64,000 nt of DNA from Capra hircus (GCF_001704415.2 NC_030822.1:55235345-55299344), one strand, 5' to 3'; positions 20,987 through 31,515 are shown, counted from the stretch's first letter. The notes: a model not told the origin generated them from the sequence alone. Numbers and translations are program-made.

Positions 20987-21357
20987 AGTGCCAACGACTT
21001 TTGGGGGGGCCTGCTGTTTGTTTTTCTTAAGAGCTCAATGTAGTCACAATGGTCCTCATAAGAAGGAGATAGGTCTTCATAAGGGTCAAAGGGAGGAGAA
21101 GGCCATGCATGATCGAAGCAGAAATTAGGGTGATGCAGCCAGAAACCAAGGAATGATGGCAGCCTTGAGAAGCTCAAAGTGATGAGGACCAGATTCTCCC
21201 CTGGAACCTTCACAAGGCACATAGCCGCCACCTTGATTTTAGCCCCGTAAGACTCATTTTGAACGTCTGACCTCTAGAACTGTGAAAAAATAAATTTGTT
21301 TTGATTTAAGTCACTAAATTGGTACAGGCACCAATCAATGTTAGGAAACTAACACAG

Positions 21358-21920
21358 CTGGAAACTCTCTCAGCTGTTTGATTTCTAACCTAAGGCAAGT
21401 TATTAAAATTTTCTATCAGATGCCAGTCCCCTCACCTTTTGGGAGTTTAACAGTAGTTCTTAACCCATAAGATTTTTTTTTTTTTTTTTTTTTTTTTAAG
21501 AAATAGTCTACAGTGCTCAGGTTTCTTTTTTAAGAATTAATTAATTTTATTTCTGGTTGTGCTGGGTCTTCGTTGCTGTGAGCGGCCTTTCGCTAGTTGC
21601 AGCGAGTGGGGGCTACTCTCTGTTGCGATGCTGAGGCTTCTCATTGCAGTGGCTTCTCCTGTTGTGGAGCACAGACTCCAGGTGCATGAGCTTCAGTGGA
21701 TGCAGCTGCAGGCTCAGTGGTGGCGGTGCACAGGCTTAGCTTATCTGAGGCAAGTGGAGTCTTCCTTGACCAGGGATTGAACCCATGTCTCTTGCATTGG
21801 CAGGTGGACGCTTAACCACTTGACTACCAGGTAAGTCCAACTCATAGGATTTTAAGAACGAATTGAGATAACAAGTGAAGCACCCACACCCGCTCAGCAT
21901 GTTAGGATTATTATTCCAGC
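21358..21920 (+). repeat. MIR SINE split by a CHR SINE
   Basis: Left part 21358-21461 (ctaaggcaagttattaaa) and right part 21854-21920 (gattttaagaacgaattgag, gttaggattatta) are consecutive in MIR. The flanks aacccataagatttt (21462-21476) and aactcataggatttt (21839-21853) are the target duplication, with two changes. Confidence 0.75.
21477..21838 (-). repeat. CHR-type SINE nested in MIR
   Basis: Reversed copy with a T-run of about 25 at its left end. It then reads 'tggttgtgctgggtcttcgt', 'gttgcagcgagtgggggct', 'gaccagggattgaaccc' and 'gactaccaggtaagtcc'. It is close to full length. Confidence 0.93.
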
Positions 21921-22072
21921 AGGTTATGTGGGGCTCTGTAACCCACTGTCACCTTCCCATCCTCTCCCATCCTGACCTCTTCTTAGCACAGTTTTTCTCC
22001 TTTATCACTCTCTCCTTCTGTGGCTCTGTTACTGGGAGGGGGACCTCTTCAAGAGTAGACTCTTGTCTAACA

Positions 22073-22445
22073 CTTGGAAATGAATTGTCTAAGGAGACAC
22101 ATACGCTGATAAAGCAGAAGATTTATTGGGAAGGGGTGCTGGGACGGAGAGCCGCAGGGAAGGGGACCCAGAGTCTTGGGTTTTACTGTAACGGGGTTAG
22201 CTTTCCAGATTGTCTCTGGCCAGTCATCTTCCTTGTGCCCACATTGGTCCAATTCAAGACTTCCTGGTGGCATGAGCATCTCTCAGTCAAGATTGTTTCC
22301 AGTGCGAGGATTTCTGGGAGGTTGGCAGGACATATTATGGGCTGGCATCTCCTCCCTTCGTTTGGCCCCCCCTGAATTCTTCTGTCTGGTGGTAGCTTGT
22401 CAGTTCTGTGTTCCTTGTCAGCAACTCTTATTGTGAGATAACTCA
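22073..22445 (-). repeat. LTR-like block 1, unclassified
   Basis: It contains a reversed polyadenylation signal in 'gaagatttattgggaagg' and phrases such as 'gaggatttctgggaggttgg' and 'gacatattatgggctggcat' that I associate with ruminant endogenous retroviral LTRs. I cannot name the family. It has no reading frame of interest. Confidence 0.45.
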
Positions 22446-22544
22446 TGCAAGTGGTTATTATCCTGCCTGGAAAGAGTGAATGATCTTAGCCAGTGGTTTC
22501 CTAACAGCCCTATGCATGTAGCTCTGTGACTTGGGGTGTTATCA

Positions 22545-22905
22545 AACACAAGTTTGTGTGCATGACACACAGGGAGGCTCAACAAACTGAAACATTGAAG
22601 TCTGAAGCAGAGAAAGATTTATCACGGGGCCAGTCAAAGAGAATGGGTGGCTCGTGCTCAAAAAACCTGAACTCCCTGATGGTTTTGGGGGAGAAGTTTA
22701 ATAGGCAAAATTTAGGATGAGGGCTACAGGGTGTGTGACTTTCTTCTGATTGGTTGGTAGTGTGCTAACTGGGTGAATCTTCACTTTGGTTTCAGGAAGG
22801 TCTAGGAGGCTGAAGACTTTTTCCTGAAAACAAGAAATGGAGGAAGTGGAAAGCATCTGTACCTGGGAGGGCCCCACAGGATCCTGCTTTATTTCAGTTA
22901 TTAAC
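22545..22905 (-). repeat. LTR-like block 2, unclassified
   Basis: Begins near 'atgacacacagggaggctca' and holds 'gcagagaaagatttatcacg' and 'ttctgattggttggtagtgt', again like a reversed LTR with promoter-type CCAAT (attgg). It lies 100 bases from block 1 but is not similar to it. Family uncertain. Confidence 0.4.
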
Positions 22906-22937
22906 AAGTTATGAACATTTAAAAATTAGTGATCTAT

Positions 22938-23137
22938 TTTATTTTGTTATTGTTTTTTAGTCACTAATTTGTGTCCAATTCTTCTGTGACCCCATAGACT
23001 GTAGCCTGCCAGGCTTCTGTCCATGGGATTTTCCAGACAAGAATACTGGGGTGGGTTGCCATTTCCTTTTTCAGGGGATCTTCCCGACCCAGATATTGGA
23101 CCTGCGTCTCCTGCATTGGCAGGCGGGTTTTATTTAA
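22938..23137 (-). repeat. Bov-tA SINE, head truncated
   Basis: Reversed copy: 'agtcactaatttgtgtccaa', 'ccatagactgtagcctgcca', 'ctcctgcattggcaggcggg', then breaks off in the tRNA-like head. Confidence 0.9.
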
Positions 23138-23920
23138 AGCACATATGAAAATGTTTTTTGTGTACAACATTTAATGAGAGTAACAAGTGAATCCTTGAGA
23201 CCCACATGTAGCTGAGTGTGACTAAGTTTAGGGTTTGGAAGGTATGCTTGAATTATCTTAGAAGTCTGTCCCTAATTGTTGGAAGTCTGTCACTTCTAAC
23301 AGTGACAGACCCAGAAACACAAGTTGTTTTTTATAAACATATCTTTTTCACAGCTTTATTGCAGTATAATGACACACAAGAAACTGCATATATTTAAAAT
23401 GTCCAATTTGGTAAGTTTTGACATATCTATCTACCTGTGAAATCATCACCATAAAATGGATAATAAACATATCCATCACCCGCAGCCCTGATTTCCTTGT
23501 GCCCATTTATAACCCATTCCTCCTGCCCCTATCTGTCTCTCTCTATCCCTTCTTGCCCATTTTCCTTATAGGCAAGCCATGGATCTACTTTCTATTACTG
23601 GAGATCAGTCTGAAATTTTATAATTTTCTATAAATAGAGAAAGTATTCTTCTTTGTCTAGTGTCTTTCATGCAACATCAGATTCATCCATAGTGCCAATC
23701 CTTCATCCCTTTTTATTACTGAGTAGTATTGCATTGTATGGATATACTACCCTTTGTTTATTCATTTCCTAGATGATGAACATTTGGGTTGTTTCCAGTT
23801 TGAGGCTAGTACAAATAAACTGCTCTGAACATTCATGTGAGAGTCTTCGTATGGATATCTACTTTCATTTCTCTTGGGCAAATACCTAAGAGAGAAATGG
23901 CTGGTCCATATGGTAGGTAT

Positions 23921-24152
23921 ATGTATAAATTTTGGAGCTTTCCTGCTGGCTCAGCAGTAGAGAATCCACCTGCAAAGCAGGAGAGGTGGGTTTGATTCCT
24001 GGATTGGGAAGATCCTTTGGAGAAGAAAATGGTAACCCATTCCAGTATTCTTGGCTGAGAAATCCCATGGACCGAAGCCTAGTGGGCTACAGTCCATGGG
24101 ATAGCAAAGAGTTGGACATGACTTAGGGACTACTCAACAACAAATGTATAAA
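23921..24152 (+). repeat. Bov-tA SINE nested in L1, target duplication
   Basis: Forward copy at 23930-24143 with A-box (tggctcagcagtagagaat) and B-box (gggtttgattcctgg). The 9-base flank atgtataaa is perfectly repeated at 23921-23929 and 24144-24152. Confidence 0.94.
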
Positions 24153-24320
24153 CTTTTCAAGAAATTGTCAAACTGTTTTCCCCAGTGGTTCTACTGTTTT
24201 ATATTCCCAACAGCAGTGTATGAGAATTCCCTGCCAATACTTTAAACATGGTCAGCCTTTCTCATGTTAATCATTCTGCTAGTGGTATCTCATTGTGGTT
24301 TTAATTTACATTCCTGTAAT

Positions 24321-24552
24321 GGGAGATCAAATCAGTCAATCCTAAATGAAATCAACCCTGAATATTCATTGGAAGGACTGCTGCTGAAGCGCCAATACTT
24401 TGGCCATCTGATGCCAAGAGCCAGCTCACTGGAAAAGACCCTGATGCTGGGGAAGATTGAGGGCAGGAGGAGAGGGAGTGACAGGGGATGAGATGGTTAG
24501 ATAGCATCACCAACTCAACGGACATGAATTTGAGCAAACTCTGGGAGATAGT
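24321..24552 (+). repeat. BovB 3' fragment nested in L1
   Basis: Forward BovB, C-terminal codons onward: 'tcagtcaatcctaaatgaaa', 'ttggaaggactgctgctgaa', 'atagcatcaccaactcaacg', 'ttgagcaaactctgggagat'. It joins directly to Bov-tA sequence, and the expected BovB end (cagttcagtt) is missing at the junction. Confidence 0.88.
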
Positions 24553-24805
24553 GGGCTTTCCTGGTAGCTCAGCTGGTAAAGAATCCACTTGCAATGCAGG
24601 AGACCCTGGTTTGATTCCCGGGTCGGGAAAATCCACTGGAGAAGGGATAGGCTACCCACTCCAGTATTCTTGGGCTTCCCTTGTGGCTCAGCTGGTAAAG
24701 AGTCCACCTGCAATGTGGGAGACCTGGGTTTGAGCCCTGGGATAGAAAGAAGAACAGGGAAGCCTGGCATGCTGCATTCTGCAGAGACATGACTTAGGCA
24801 CTGAA
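24553..24805 (+). repeat. Composite of two Bov-tA heads ending in BovB-type sequence
   Basis: The first unit is 24553-24669 (tagctcagctggtaaagaat ... actccagtattctt). A second head follows at 24670 (gcttcccttgtggctcagc) and ends at 'cagggaagcctggcatgctg', which is BovB 3' sequence, not the Bov-A body. The head, head, BovB-tail arrangement is not the standard Bov-tA. Confidence 0.8.
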
Positions 24806-25295
24806 ACCTTCAAATCTTTTGTTCATGAGGAAAAATTGTGTTGTTTGCATTATTGTTGAATTTTTAAAGCTCCTTATTCACCCTGGATCCAAGTACTTTA
24901 TAAGATACATTCTAATATTTTCTCCCTGTCCCTGGCTTATCTGTTCAATCAACAGTATCTTTTAAAGAGCAGAAATTTTTAATTTTAATGAAGTTCAGAT
25001 TATCATTGTTTTATTAATGGTGTTTTTGATGTCGTGTCGAAGAAGTTTTTGCCTACTCTAAGTTCACAAAGATTTACTGTTATAATTTCTTCCAGAAGTT
25101 TTATTGTTTTAGGTCTTACATTTAAGACTATAATTCATTTGGAGTTAATTTTTAGAAATGGTGGGTGTATGAATAGAAGTTAATATTTTAAAATATGGAT
25201 ATCCACTTGTCCCAGCACTATTTGTTGAAAAGACTACCCTTTTTTCACTGGAGTGTCTTTGTACCTTTGTCAAGAATTAGTTGACCATAGATGTG

Positions 25296-26224
25296 TGAAT
25301 TCTTATAAATACTTTAATGTACTCTTCCAAGTATAAAATAAGTAATGTATTTAAAATTGCACGTTATAGAAATTCTAAGATTATCTTCAAAAAGCTCAAG
25401 TTAACAAATGCTCAGAAATGAACACAATAAATTTACCTGTCAACGATTTGTGTCAATATTTATAAAGGCACTATTGCTTGCTTTTCTTGGTACTTTTGCT
25501 GGAATGAGTCATGAAAACCATACTTAGCTAAGCCTTGGGGAAACACACATCAGCATTTTATAAATGCCTCACAGTAAAATTTTGCTATTAAACTGTTGCT
25601 TTTCCAATCCTTTAACCCCCTCACTTCTCCACCTCACCTTTCCAGAGGCAGCTGTGCTTTTCTGCATTGCCCTTAGGGTAGGGACCATACAGAGAGAACA
25701 AAGAGTCTCTTTCCTGGCTTTTGAGCTCTTAAGTAGCCTTTTGTAAATCTATTGTAGAGGCAATGGTATTGAGAGCCATGGATTTCAATTCTAAGGGCAA
25801 GGTGCTTGAGAGAAAAAAGGGTATTTTTGAATTTCAAAAGCTTGGCTTTAAATATCAAAAGCCAAAGCCAGAGGGCTCAGAGCACAGATTTTATATCATA
25901 AACCAGACTGTGGAGAATAACAGTCTCTTTCTCAGCCCAAAAGGAGATAAGATTTCAGCCAGGGGGTGGGGAGGAGTGGGGGAGGGAGAGTTGGAGGGAA
26001 CTTGATTCAAGTTTAAACCAAAACCAGTGGGTCCTTGGCAAGGGGTTTACACACCATCCATTGGGCCCAGGTTGCAGGGTGACCTGAGGAGTCCCAGGGA
26101 GAAGTGTGGCTGCCTGACCACCTAGAGAAAGGCTTGCGTCCTCCAGAATCACACCTCAGCAGTGCGGGAACAGAGGTTGAAGACGTCTGGGCCCCCAGCC
26201 TCCAGAATCCTTATGAAACCATGT
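25296..26224. other. Single-copy DNA
   Basis: AT-rich in the left half. No repeat family or exon recognised. Short ORFs (25564-26152) lack domains. Confidence 0.4.
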
Positions 26225-26880
26225 AGCTCATATTGGGATTTGAACTGGTGGTCTTTTAAGCTGAGATTACAACCCTTGTTCAGGACTTGGTGAGGGACAA
26301 AGTGAGAGGAAAGAAGTGGATTTATTCAGAGAGAAACACACTCCACCGACGGAGACAGAGCATGGGCCATTGCAGATGGCAAGCTGTTGCTGCTGCTAAG
26401 TCGCTTCAGTCGTGTCCGACTCTGTGCAACCCCACAGATGGCAGCCCACCAGGCTCCCCCATCCCTGGGATTCTCCAGGCAAGAACACTGGAGTGGGTTG
26501 CCATTTCCTTCTCCAATGCATGAAAGTGAAAAGGGAAAGTGAAGTCACTCAGTCATGTCACAACCCCACGGACTGCAGCCTACCAGGCTCCTCCGCCTAT
26601 GGGATTTTCCAGGCAAGAGTACTGGAGTGGGGTGCCACAGACAGCCTCGAAATGTGTGGTTAGCTTTTATGGGCTGGGTGACTTCACAGGCTAATGAGTG
26701 GGAGGATTATTCCAACTATTTTGGGAAAGGGGCAGGAATTTCCAGAGGTTGGGTCATCGCCCACTTTTTGGTCTTTTCCAATTAGTTGGCTCTTGGCATC
26801 AGGTGGGCAAACTTTTGGAGCTTGTCTCTGGATAAGTCAGTATTCATTCTGATGCAGCCAGACTGGGCTCTTTCCTGCTT
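26225..26880 (-). repeat. LTR-like block 3, split by Bov-A2, unclassified
   Basis: Reversed LTR features: 'agtggatttattcagagaga' (reversed AATAAA), then after the Bov-A2 'ttttatgggctgggtgact', 'gctaatgagtgggaggatta' and 'gcccactttttggtctttt'. I associate this with an artiodactyl endogenous retroviral LTR but cannot name the family. No protein remnants. Confidence 0.45.
26384..26640 (-). repeat. Bov-A2 SINE nested in LTR-like block
   Basis: Reversed dimer: (AGC)n head (gttgctgctgctaagtcg), first Bov-A unit, linker 'tgcatgaaagtgaaaaggga', second unit ending 'gagtactggagtggggtgcc'. The two units plus linker identify Bov-A2 rather than Bov-tA. Confidence 0.95.
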
Positions 26881-27114
26881 ATAAATGTCTCTACAAAGAG
26901 ATACCATGGCCTCTTTCTCTACTTGTGTGTTTCAGTATCACCCACCCCACTGCCATTCCTAGGATGATTTTCCATTATTATCAATGCCACTTGGGTATAT
27001 ATGACACTGTATTATACCCTCGTCTGAATTAGTAGCTGAAAATGCAGTCCGATTCATAGCTGCCATAGTGGGCTGTCTGGTTAGAAACAGGGGAGAATAT
27101 TTATTCAACAATGA
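26881..27114. other. Single-copy DNA
   Basis: No repeat family or exon recognised. Confidence 0.4.
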
Positions 27115-27240
27115 CAAGATTCTTCCAACCAGCATTCCCGGAGTGTCACCTATACAAGGAGCATTAACTTAGGTCCTGCTAGACCCAGATATAAATACAA
27201 AGCCCTGGCCTTTGTCCTTAGGTACTTCTAATCTCAGGGA
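27115..27240 (-). repeat. Possible L2 3' end
   Basis: The phrases 'gacccagatataaatacaa' and 'ctggcctttgtccttaggta' follow the reversed L2 terminus. Diverged. Confidence 0.4.
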
Positions 27241-27404
27241 ACAGTGGAGCAGAGCCGGAGGAAGAACTTTTAGGGTTCCCTGGGCCCATTTAACTTCATG
27301 GAGAAGACCATCCTCAGGACTAAGCATCCATTCCAGGTTTATAGGGGCTGGTGGTAAACAGTCTGAGGCAGAGGACAGGGACCTTAGGAAGCTACCTCCA
27401 TCCG

Positions 27405-28060
27405 TGTGATGGTCTCTTTCACGTGTCAGCCTAGCTAGGCTACCGTCCCCAGTTATTCAATCAAACACTAATCTATGTGTTGCTGTGGAGGTCTAATGTA
27501 GATATTATTAAAATTCATGATCAGGTGACTTTAGGTTGGGGAGGTTATCCTAGATAATTTGGGCAGTTTTGATTCAGTCTGTTGAAAGGCACTTAAGTCA
27601 GGGCTGAGGATTCTCTTAGAGAGGAAGACATCCCACCCATGGGCAGCAACTTCAGGCCATGCCCCAGAGTTCTAGTCAGATTTCAGACTAGCCTAGCCAT
27701 CCTCTACAGTCTTGTAAGCCAATTCCTGCAATAAATCTCTTAATATATATACCTCCCTCCTACTGGTTCTGCTTCTCTGGTTAAGCCCTGACATGTGTAT
27801 GACTTTTGTGGGCTTCCCAGGTGGTGCAGTGGTAAAGAACCCACCTGCCATGCAGGAGACATAGGAGAGGCAGGTTCCATCCCTGGGTCAGGGAGATCTT
27901 CTGCAGAAGGGAATGGCAGCCCACGCCAGTTCTTGCCTAGAGAGTCCCTTGGATAGAGGAGTCTGGCGAGCTACAGTCCATAAGGTTGCAAAGAGTCAGG
28001 CACAACTGAAGTGACTTAGCATGCACCCACGCAATGTAGAGTTTGGTACCAGAAGTGCAG
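27405..28060 (+). repeat. ERVL-type LTR with primer-binding-site-like sequence, split by Bov-tA
   Basis: The LTR runs 27405-27800 ('cacgtgtcagcctagctagg', 'gtaagccaattcctgcaata', 'aatctcttaatatatata', 'ctggttctgcttctctggtt'). After the nested Bov-tA comes 'tttggtaccagaagtgcag' (28042-28060), close to the tRNA-Leu primer-binding site after which the ERVL class is named. The piece thus covers the LTR end and the start of the internal region. Nothing coding is left. Confidence 0.7.
27810..28032 (+). repeat. Bov-tA SINE nested in ERVL-type sequence
   Basis: Forward copy starting gggcttcccaggtggtgcag and ending at 'ctgaagtgacttagcatgca'. The anticodon-loop side carries a short insertion (agacataggagaggcaggtt) relative to other copies here. 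Confidence 0.93.
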
Positions 28061-28119
28061 TTGAATGTATTTGTGTTTTGCTTGTAGGATGGATGTATAT
28101 CTTTGGGCATCAGAAGGCA

Positions 28120-28912
28120 GAAAAGTAGGCAGAATAATGTCCCCCAACTGCCACCAAAATTGTCCACACTCTAATCCCTGGAGCCTGTGAATACGCTATC
28201 TAACATGGCAAAGGGGGAATAAAATTACACATGGAATTAATCAGCTGGCCTTAGAATAGGAAGATTATTCTGGATTATCCAAGTGGACCCAATGCACTCA
28301 TCAGGACTCTTTTTAAAAATATTTTTTTTTATTGATTGGTTGATTTTTGGCCGCACCAGGTCTTTGTTGCCGCACGCGTTCTTTCTCCAGTTGCAGTGAG
28401 TGAGGGCTACTCTTAGTTGCAATGGCTTCTCTTGTTCTGAAGCATGGGCTCTAGGGTGCGTGGGCTCAGTAATCATGGCGCACGAGCTTTGTTGCCCAGC
28501 AGCACACGGGATCCTCCCAGCCCAGGGATCAGACCCATGTCCCTTGCGTTGGCAGGCAGATTCTTAACTGCGGCCCACGAGGGAGGCCCCCATCAGGGTT
28601 CTTAAAGGCAGAAGAAAGAGCAGAAAGTGAAGAACCAGAGAGATGGCAGCATAAGGAGGACTTGGCCCAATATTGCTTGTTTGGAGGGTGGAGGAGCTAA
28701 GGAAAGTGGGCATCTTCTAGAAGCTGCCAGAGGCCAGGGAATGAATCCTCCCCTAGAACTTCCAGGAGGGAATGTGCCTCTGCTAACACCTTGATTTTAG
28801 CTCACTGAAACCCATTTTGACCATCTGACATCCAGAACAGTAAGACGATAAGTCTGTGTAAGCCGCTGTATTTGTGGTCATTTGTTACAGCAGCCATAGG
28901 AAGCCAATACAA
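28120..28912 (+). repeat. MaLR (MLT1-type) LTR split by a CHR SINE
   Basis: Left part 28120-28311 ('cacactctaatccctggagc', 'cctgtgaatacgctatctaa', 'ggattatccaagtggaccca') and right part 28591-28912 ('aacaccttgattttagctca', 'gacatccagaacagtaagac', 'cagccataggaagccaatac'). The flanks catcaggactctt (28299-28311) and catcagggttctt (28591-28603) are the SINE target duplication. Confidence 0.8.
28312..28590 (-). repeat. CHR-type SINE nested in MLT1-type LTR
   Basis: Reversed full-length copy: T-run, 'tggccgcaccaggtctttgt', 'gttgcagtgagtgagggcta', 'cagcccagggatcagacc', 'cccacgagggaggcccc'. CpG content is fairly high, fitting a younger copy. Confidence 0.92.
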
Positions 28913-29425
28913 TTCGCCTCTCTCCCAGTGGGGAGCCGTGAACCATCAGCTGCCTCACTGCCTTTGGGGGAGGGATTGTTCTTTTCCTACCGCCCCACAG
29001 GTCAGCCAGCCCAGCATCTGGCCTCTGCTCCCCACTGCCCCAGCAGCTCCCTTCCCAGGGCACTCGGCGCAGTGCTCAGCTTGTTGACACAGCCTGTCCC
29101 CACCTCCACGGTCTGGACCAGTCTGGAAAGGTGCAGAGCCTGTAGCCGTAGTATCAGATTGGAACTTGATCAATATTTGTGGAGAAAAGGGAGCAAGGAA
29201 AGGAAAATAGTGAGCATCATCCTATTCTTTACCCTCCCTACCAAGACAGTTTCCAGACCAGACGCACCATTTATTTATAGATGAAATCTTTGGGATACTC
29301 TACCTTTATAGCTTCATGTTATTTTGTTATCGGAAGGAAATGGTTCCTCGGCTTCACTCACTTTCTCTTTCAGGAGGAAGAATCAAGCACATGTTTATAA
29401 TACCCTCTGGTAGGAGTCTTCTCTT
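28913..29425. other. Single-copy DNA
   Basis: No repeat or exon recognised. The 136-residue forward ORF at 28874-29284 is overlapped by two reverse ORFs in the same GC-rich stretch and shows no domain. Confidence 0.4.
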
Positions 29426-29633
29426 CTCGTTGTTTAGTCGCTAAGTCACGTCCAATTCTTTGCGACCCTGTGGACTATAGCCAGCCAGGCTCCTCTGTCC
29501 ATGGGATTCTCTGGGCAAGAATATTGGAGTGGGTTGCCATTTCCTTCTGCAGGGGATCCTCCTGGCTGAGGGGTCAAACTCATGTCTCCTACGTTGGCAG
29601 GCAGATTCTTTACCACTGAGCCCCTGGGGAAGC
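29426..29633 (-). repeat. Bov-tA SINE
   Basis: Reversed copy: 'tcgttgtttagtcgctaagt', 'ggactatagccagccaggct', 'ctttaccactgagcccctgg'. Near full length. Confidence 0.94.
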
Positions 29634-29689
29634 ACTCTCTCCCCGTATCCAGGCCCTAAAATCCCCTGACAACTGTCTGGAAGAGAGCA

Positions 29690-29766
29690 TGGGGTAAAAA
29701 GGCTGTTTCCTTTTCTTCCTTCTTTTCCCTTTTCCTCCTTCTTTCTTTCCTCCCTTCCTTCCACAA
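29690..29766. repeat. Pyrimidine-rich tract
   Basis: About 75 bases almost entirely of C and T (ttccttttcttccttctttt and similar) on the plus strand. Such tracts can adopt unusual DNA structures, but no function is implied. Confidence 0.8.
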
Positions 29767-29799
29767 ATATTTTTTCGAAAAGTATAAAAAACTTGCTTT

Positions 29800-30062
29800 C
29801 TTCTTAAAAATTAACTTTTTGGAGTGTAGTTACTTTGCAATGCCGTGTTAGTTTCTGCTGTACGGCAAAGTGAATCAGCTGTATGTTTACACGTATCCCC
29901 TCTTTTTTTGAATTTCCTTCTCATCTGGGTCACCACAGAGTACTGAGTAGAGTTGCCTGAGCTACACAGTAGGTTCTCACTAGTTATCTATTTTATTGGA
30001 ATATTACTCAGACACGAAAAAGAATGAAATTGGGTCATTTGTAGAGATGTGGATGGACCTTC
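29800..30062 (-). repeat. L1 3' end with inverted 5' part (twin-priming structure)
   Basis: The stretch 29800-29995 is a reversed L1 3' end ('tgttagtttctgctgtacgg', 'gagctacacagtaggttctc'). From about 29996 the strand switches: 'ggaatattactcagacacga', 'gatgtggatggacct' are forward ORF2 3' sequence. L1 copies with an inverted 5' segment are a known outcome of twin priming during target-primed reverse transcription. Confidence 0.82.
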
Positions 30063-30514
30063 CAAAAACATTGATTATGTTTCAACTCTGGTTCTGACAC
30101 TGTTTTAAGATGTGGCCAGATGTGGGTCTCCTGCCTGGTCCTAAATGAATCACTGACATGGCGAATGAATTTACATGATTGGCTTTGAGGAATCCAAACT
30201 TCCCTTTTCTCCATGTGGGAGAGAGGTGGCCGCCTGAACAGAAACTCTGTCTAGGCAACCAACAGAGTCTGCTACAGAAGATGGTTTAATGACTCTTGCG
30301 GGAATTCAGCCTAGAAAGTCTGGTGGCCTGGGTTGAGAGTTTACCAGCAAGACAGAAGGGAGAAAGATTCTAAACTATTAAGGTGACAGCATATTCAGAA
30401 CACTAAGATAATCAGATGAGGAGGTAGGAGAGCAGATGAGGGTAACCAGGGTTTCACTTGGGCAACTGGACAGGAGTCCAGCTGGGGGCAGCTTCCCTCT
30501 TGCCTCTTCATTCA
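30063..30514. other. Single-copy DNA
   Basis: No repeat or exon recognised. Confidence 0.4.
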
Positions 30515-30715
30515 TACGTTCAACAAATAGTACTAATCATGTTGAATGAGCCAGGCACGTCCATGGGAGCATTTTTAGAGATGATACTTTTAGATGAGGA
30601 AAAATGAAGCGATTTAACCAAGGTCACACCACTGGTGCATAAGTGGTGGGCTTGGATTTGAACCTAGGTCTTTCTGTCCGACCCTAAAGTTCATTTCATT
30701 GTCACAGTTCCATCC
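30515..30715 (-). repeat. MIR SINE
   Basis: Reversed MIR: 'gttcaacaaatagtactaat', 'tagatgaggaaaaatgaagc', 'accaaggtcacaccactgg', 'ggatttgaacctagg'. A fairly complete copy. Confidence 0.75.
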
Positions 30716-30876
30716 TGCCTCTACTAAATAAGCATAAATCACAGTCCTTTCACCATAAAGAACAAAAGAGGTAAGTACACAATTAATATACTAAATGGCA
30801 GAATAAGTTCTCCCATCCAAGTACTGACTAGACTCGACCCTGTAGAATAAGTCCTAAAAGAAATTATAGTTTTCAT

Positions 30877-31071
30877 GTGCAGTTGTTTCTGACTCTTTGT
30901 GACCCCATGGACCGCAGCCCTCGAGGTTCCTCTGTCTGTGGGATTCCCCAGACAAGAATACTGGAGTGGATTGCCATTTCCCTCTCCAGGGGATCTTCCC
31001 AACCCAGGGATTAAACTTGGGTCTCCTGCATTGGTAGGTGGATTCTTTACCACTGAGCCACCTAGGAAGCC
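30877..31071 (-). repeat. Bov-tA SINE
   Basis: Reversed copy: 'gtttctgactctttgtgacc', 'gggatcttcccaacccaggg', 'ctttaccactgagccaccta'. It lies 65 bases before a BovB in the same orientation. Confidence 0.94.
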
Positions 31072-31135
31072 CCCAAAAGGAACTTGAAGGAACTAATGTG
31101 TTTGAATACCTACAATACAAATATATTAATAGATT

Positions 31136-31515
31136 CAGTTCAGTTCAGTTCAGTTGCTCAGTCGTGTCTGACTCTGCAACCCCATGAATTGCAGCACACC
31201 AGTCCTCCCTGTCCATCACCAACTCCTGGGGTCCACTCAGACTCACGTCCATCGAGTCAGTGATGCCATCCAGCCATCTCATCCTCTGTTGTCCCCTTCT
31301 CCTCCTGCTCCCAATCCCTCCCAGCATCAGAGTCTTTTCCAATGATTCAACTCTTCGCATAAGGTGGCCAAAGTACTGGAGCTTCAGCTTTAGCATCATT
31401 CCTTCCAAAGAAATCCCGGGGCTGATCTCCTTCAGAATGGGCTGGTGGGATCTCCTTGCAGTCCAAGGGACTCTCAAGAGCCTTCTCCAACACCACAGTT
31501 CAAAAGCATCAATTT
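31136..31515 (-). repeat. BovB LINE 3' end
   Basis: Reversed copy beginning with a triple ttcagttcag repeat and covering the last about 110 codons of the RT protein (31145-31477 open: SLEGMMLKLKLQYFGHLMRR, ending ESDTTEQLN) plus the short 3' UTR. It is 5'-truncated to about 380 bases, with no RT catalytic part. Confidence 0.95.

Larger units (their letters stand above)
20165..21357 (+). repeat. MaLR (MLT1-type) LTR split by a composite insertion
   Basis: The left part (20165-20313) has 'gatgtctgtgtcctaatccc', 'cagaacctgggactatctta' and 'gcagctgtgattaaat'. The right part (21040-21357) resumes with 'tggtcctcataagaagg', 'caccttgattttagcccc', 'ctagaactgtgaaaaaataa' and 'ggaaactaacaca'. About 700 bases of other repeats separate them. 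The LTR keeps a polyadenylation motif near 21285 and has no coding part. Confidence 0.75.
23330..25295 (-). repeat. Old L1 LINE, minus strand, with two nested insertions
   Basis: Reversed L1 ORF2/3' sequence without coding capacity. Landmarks are 'tttattgcagtataatgaca', 'ccaatccttcatccctttt', 'gatgatgaacatttgggttg' and, after the nested insertions, 'aagaagtttttgcctactct' and 'ttgttgaaaagactaccct'. Removing 23930-24143 and 24321-24805 restores a continuous L1. It predates the ruminant elements. Confidence 0.88.

Noticed and set aside
28874..29284. 136-residue ORF
   Set aside because: Begins inside an MLT1-type LTR end and is overlapped by two reverse ORFs.
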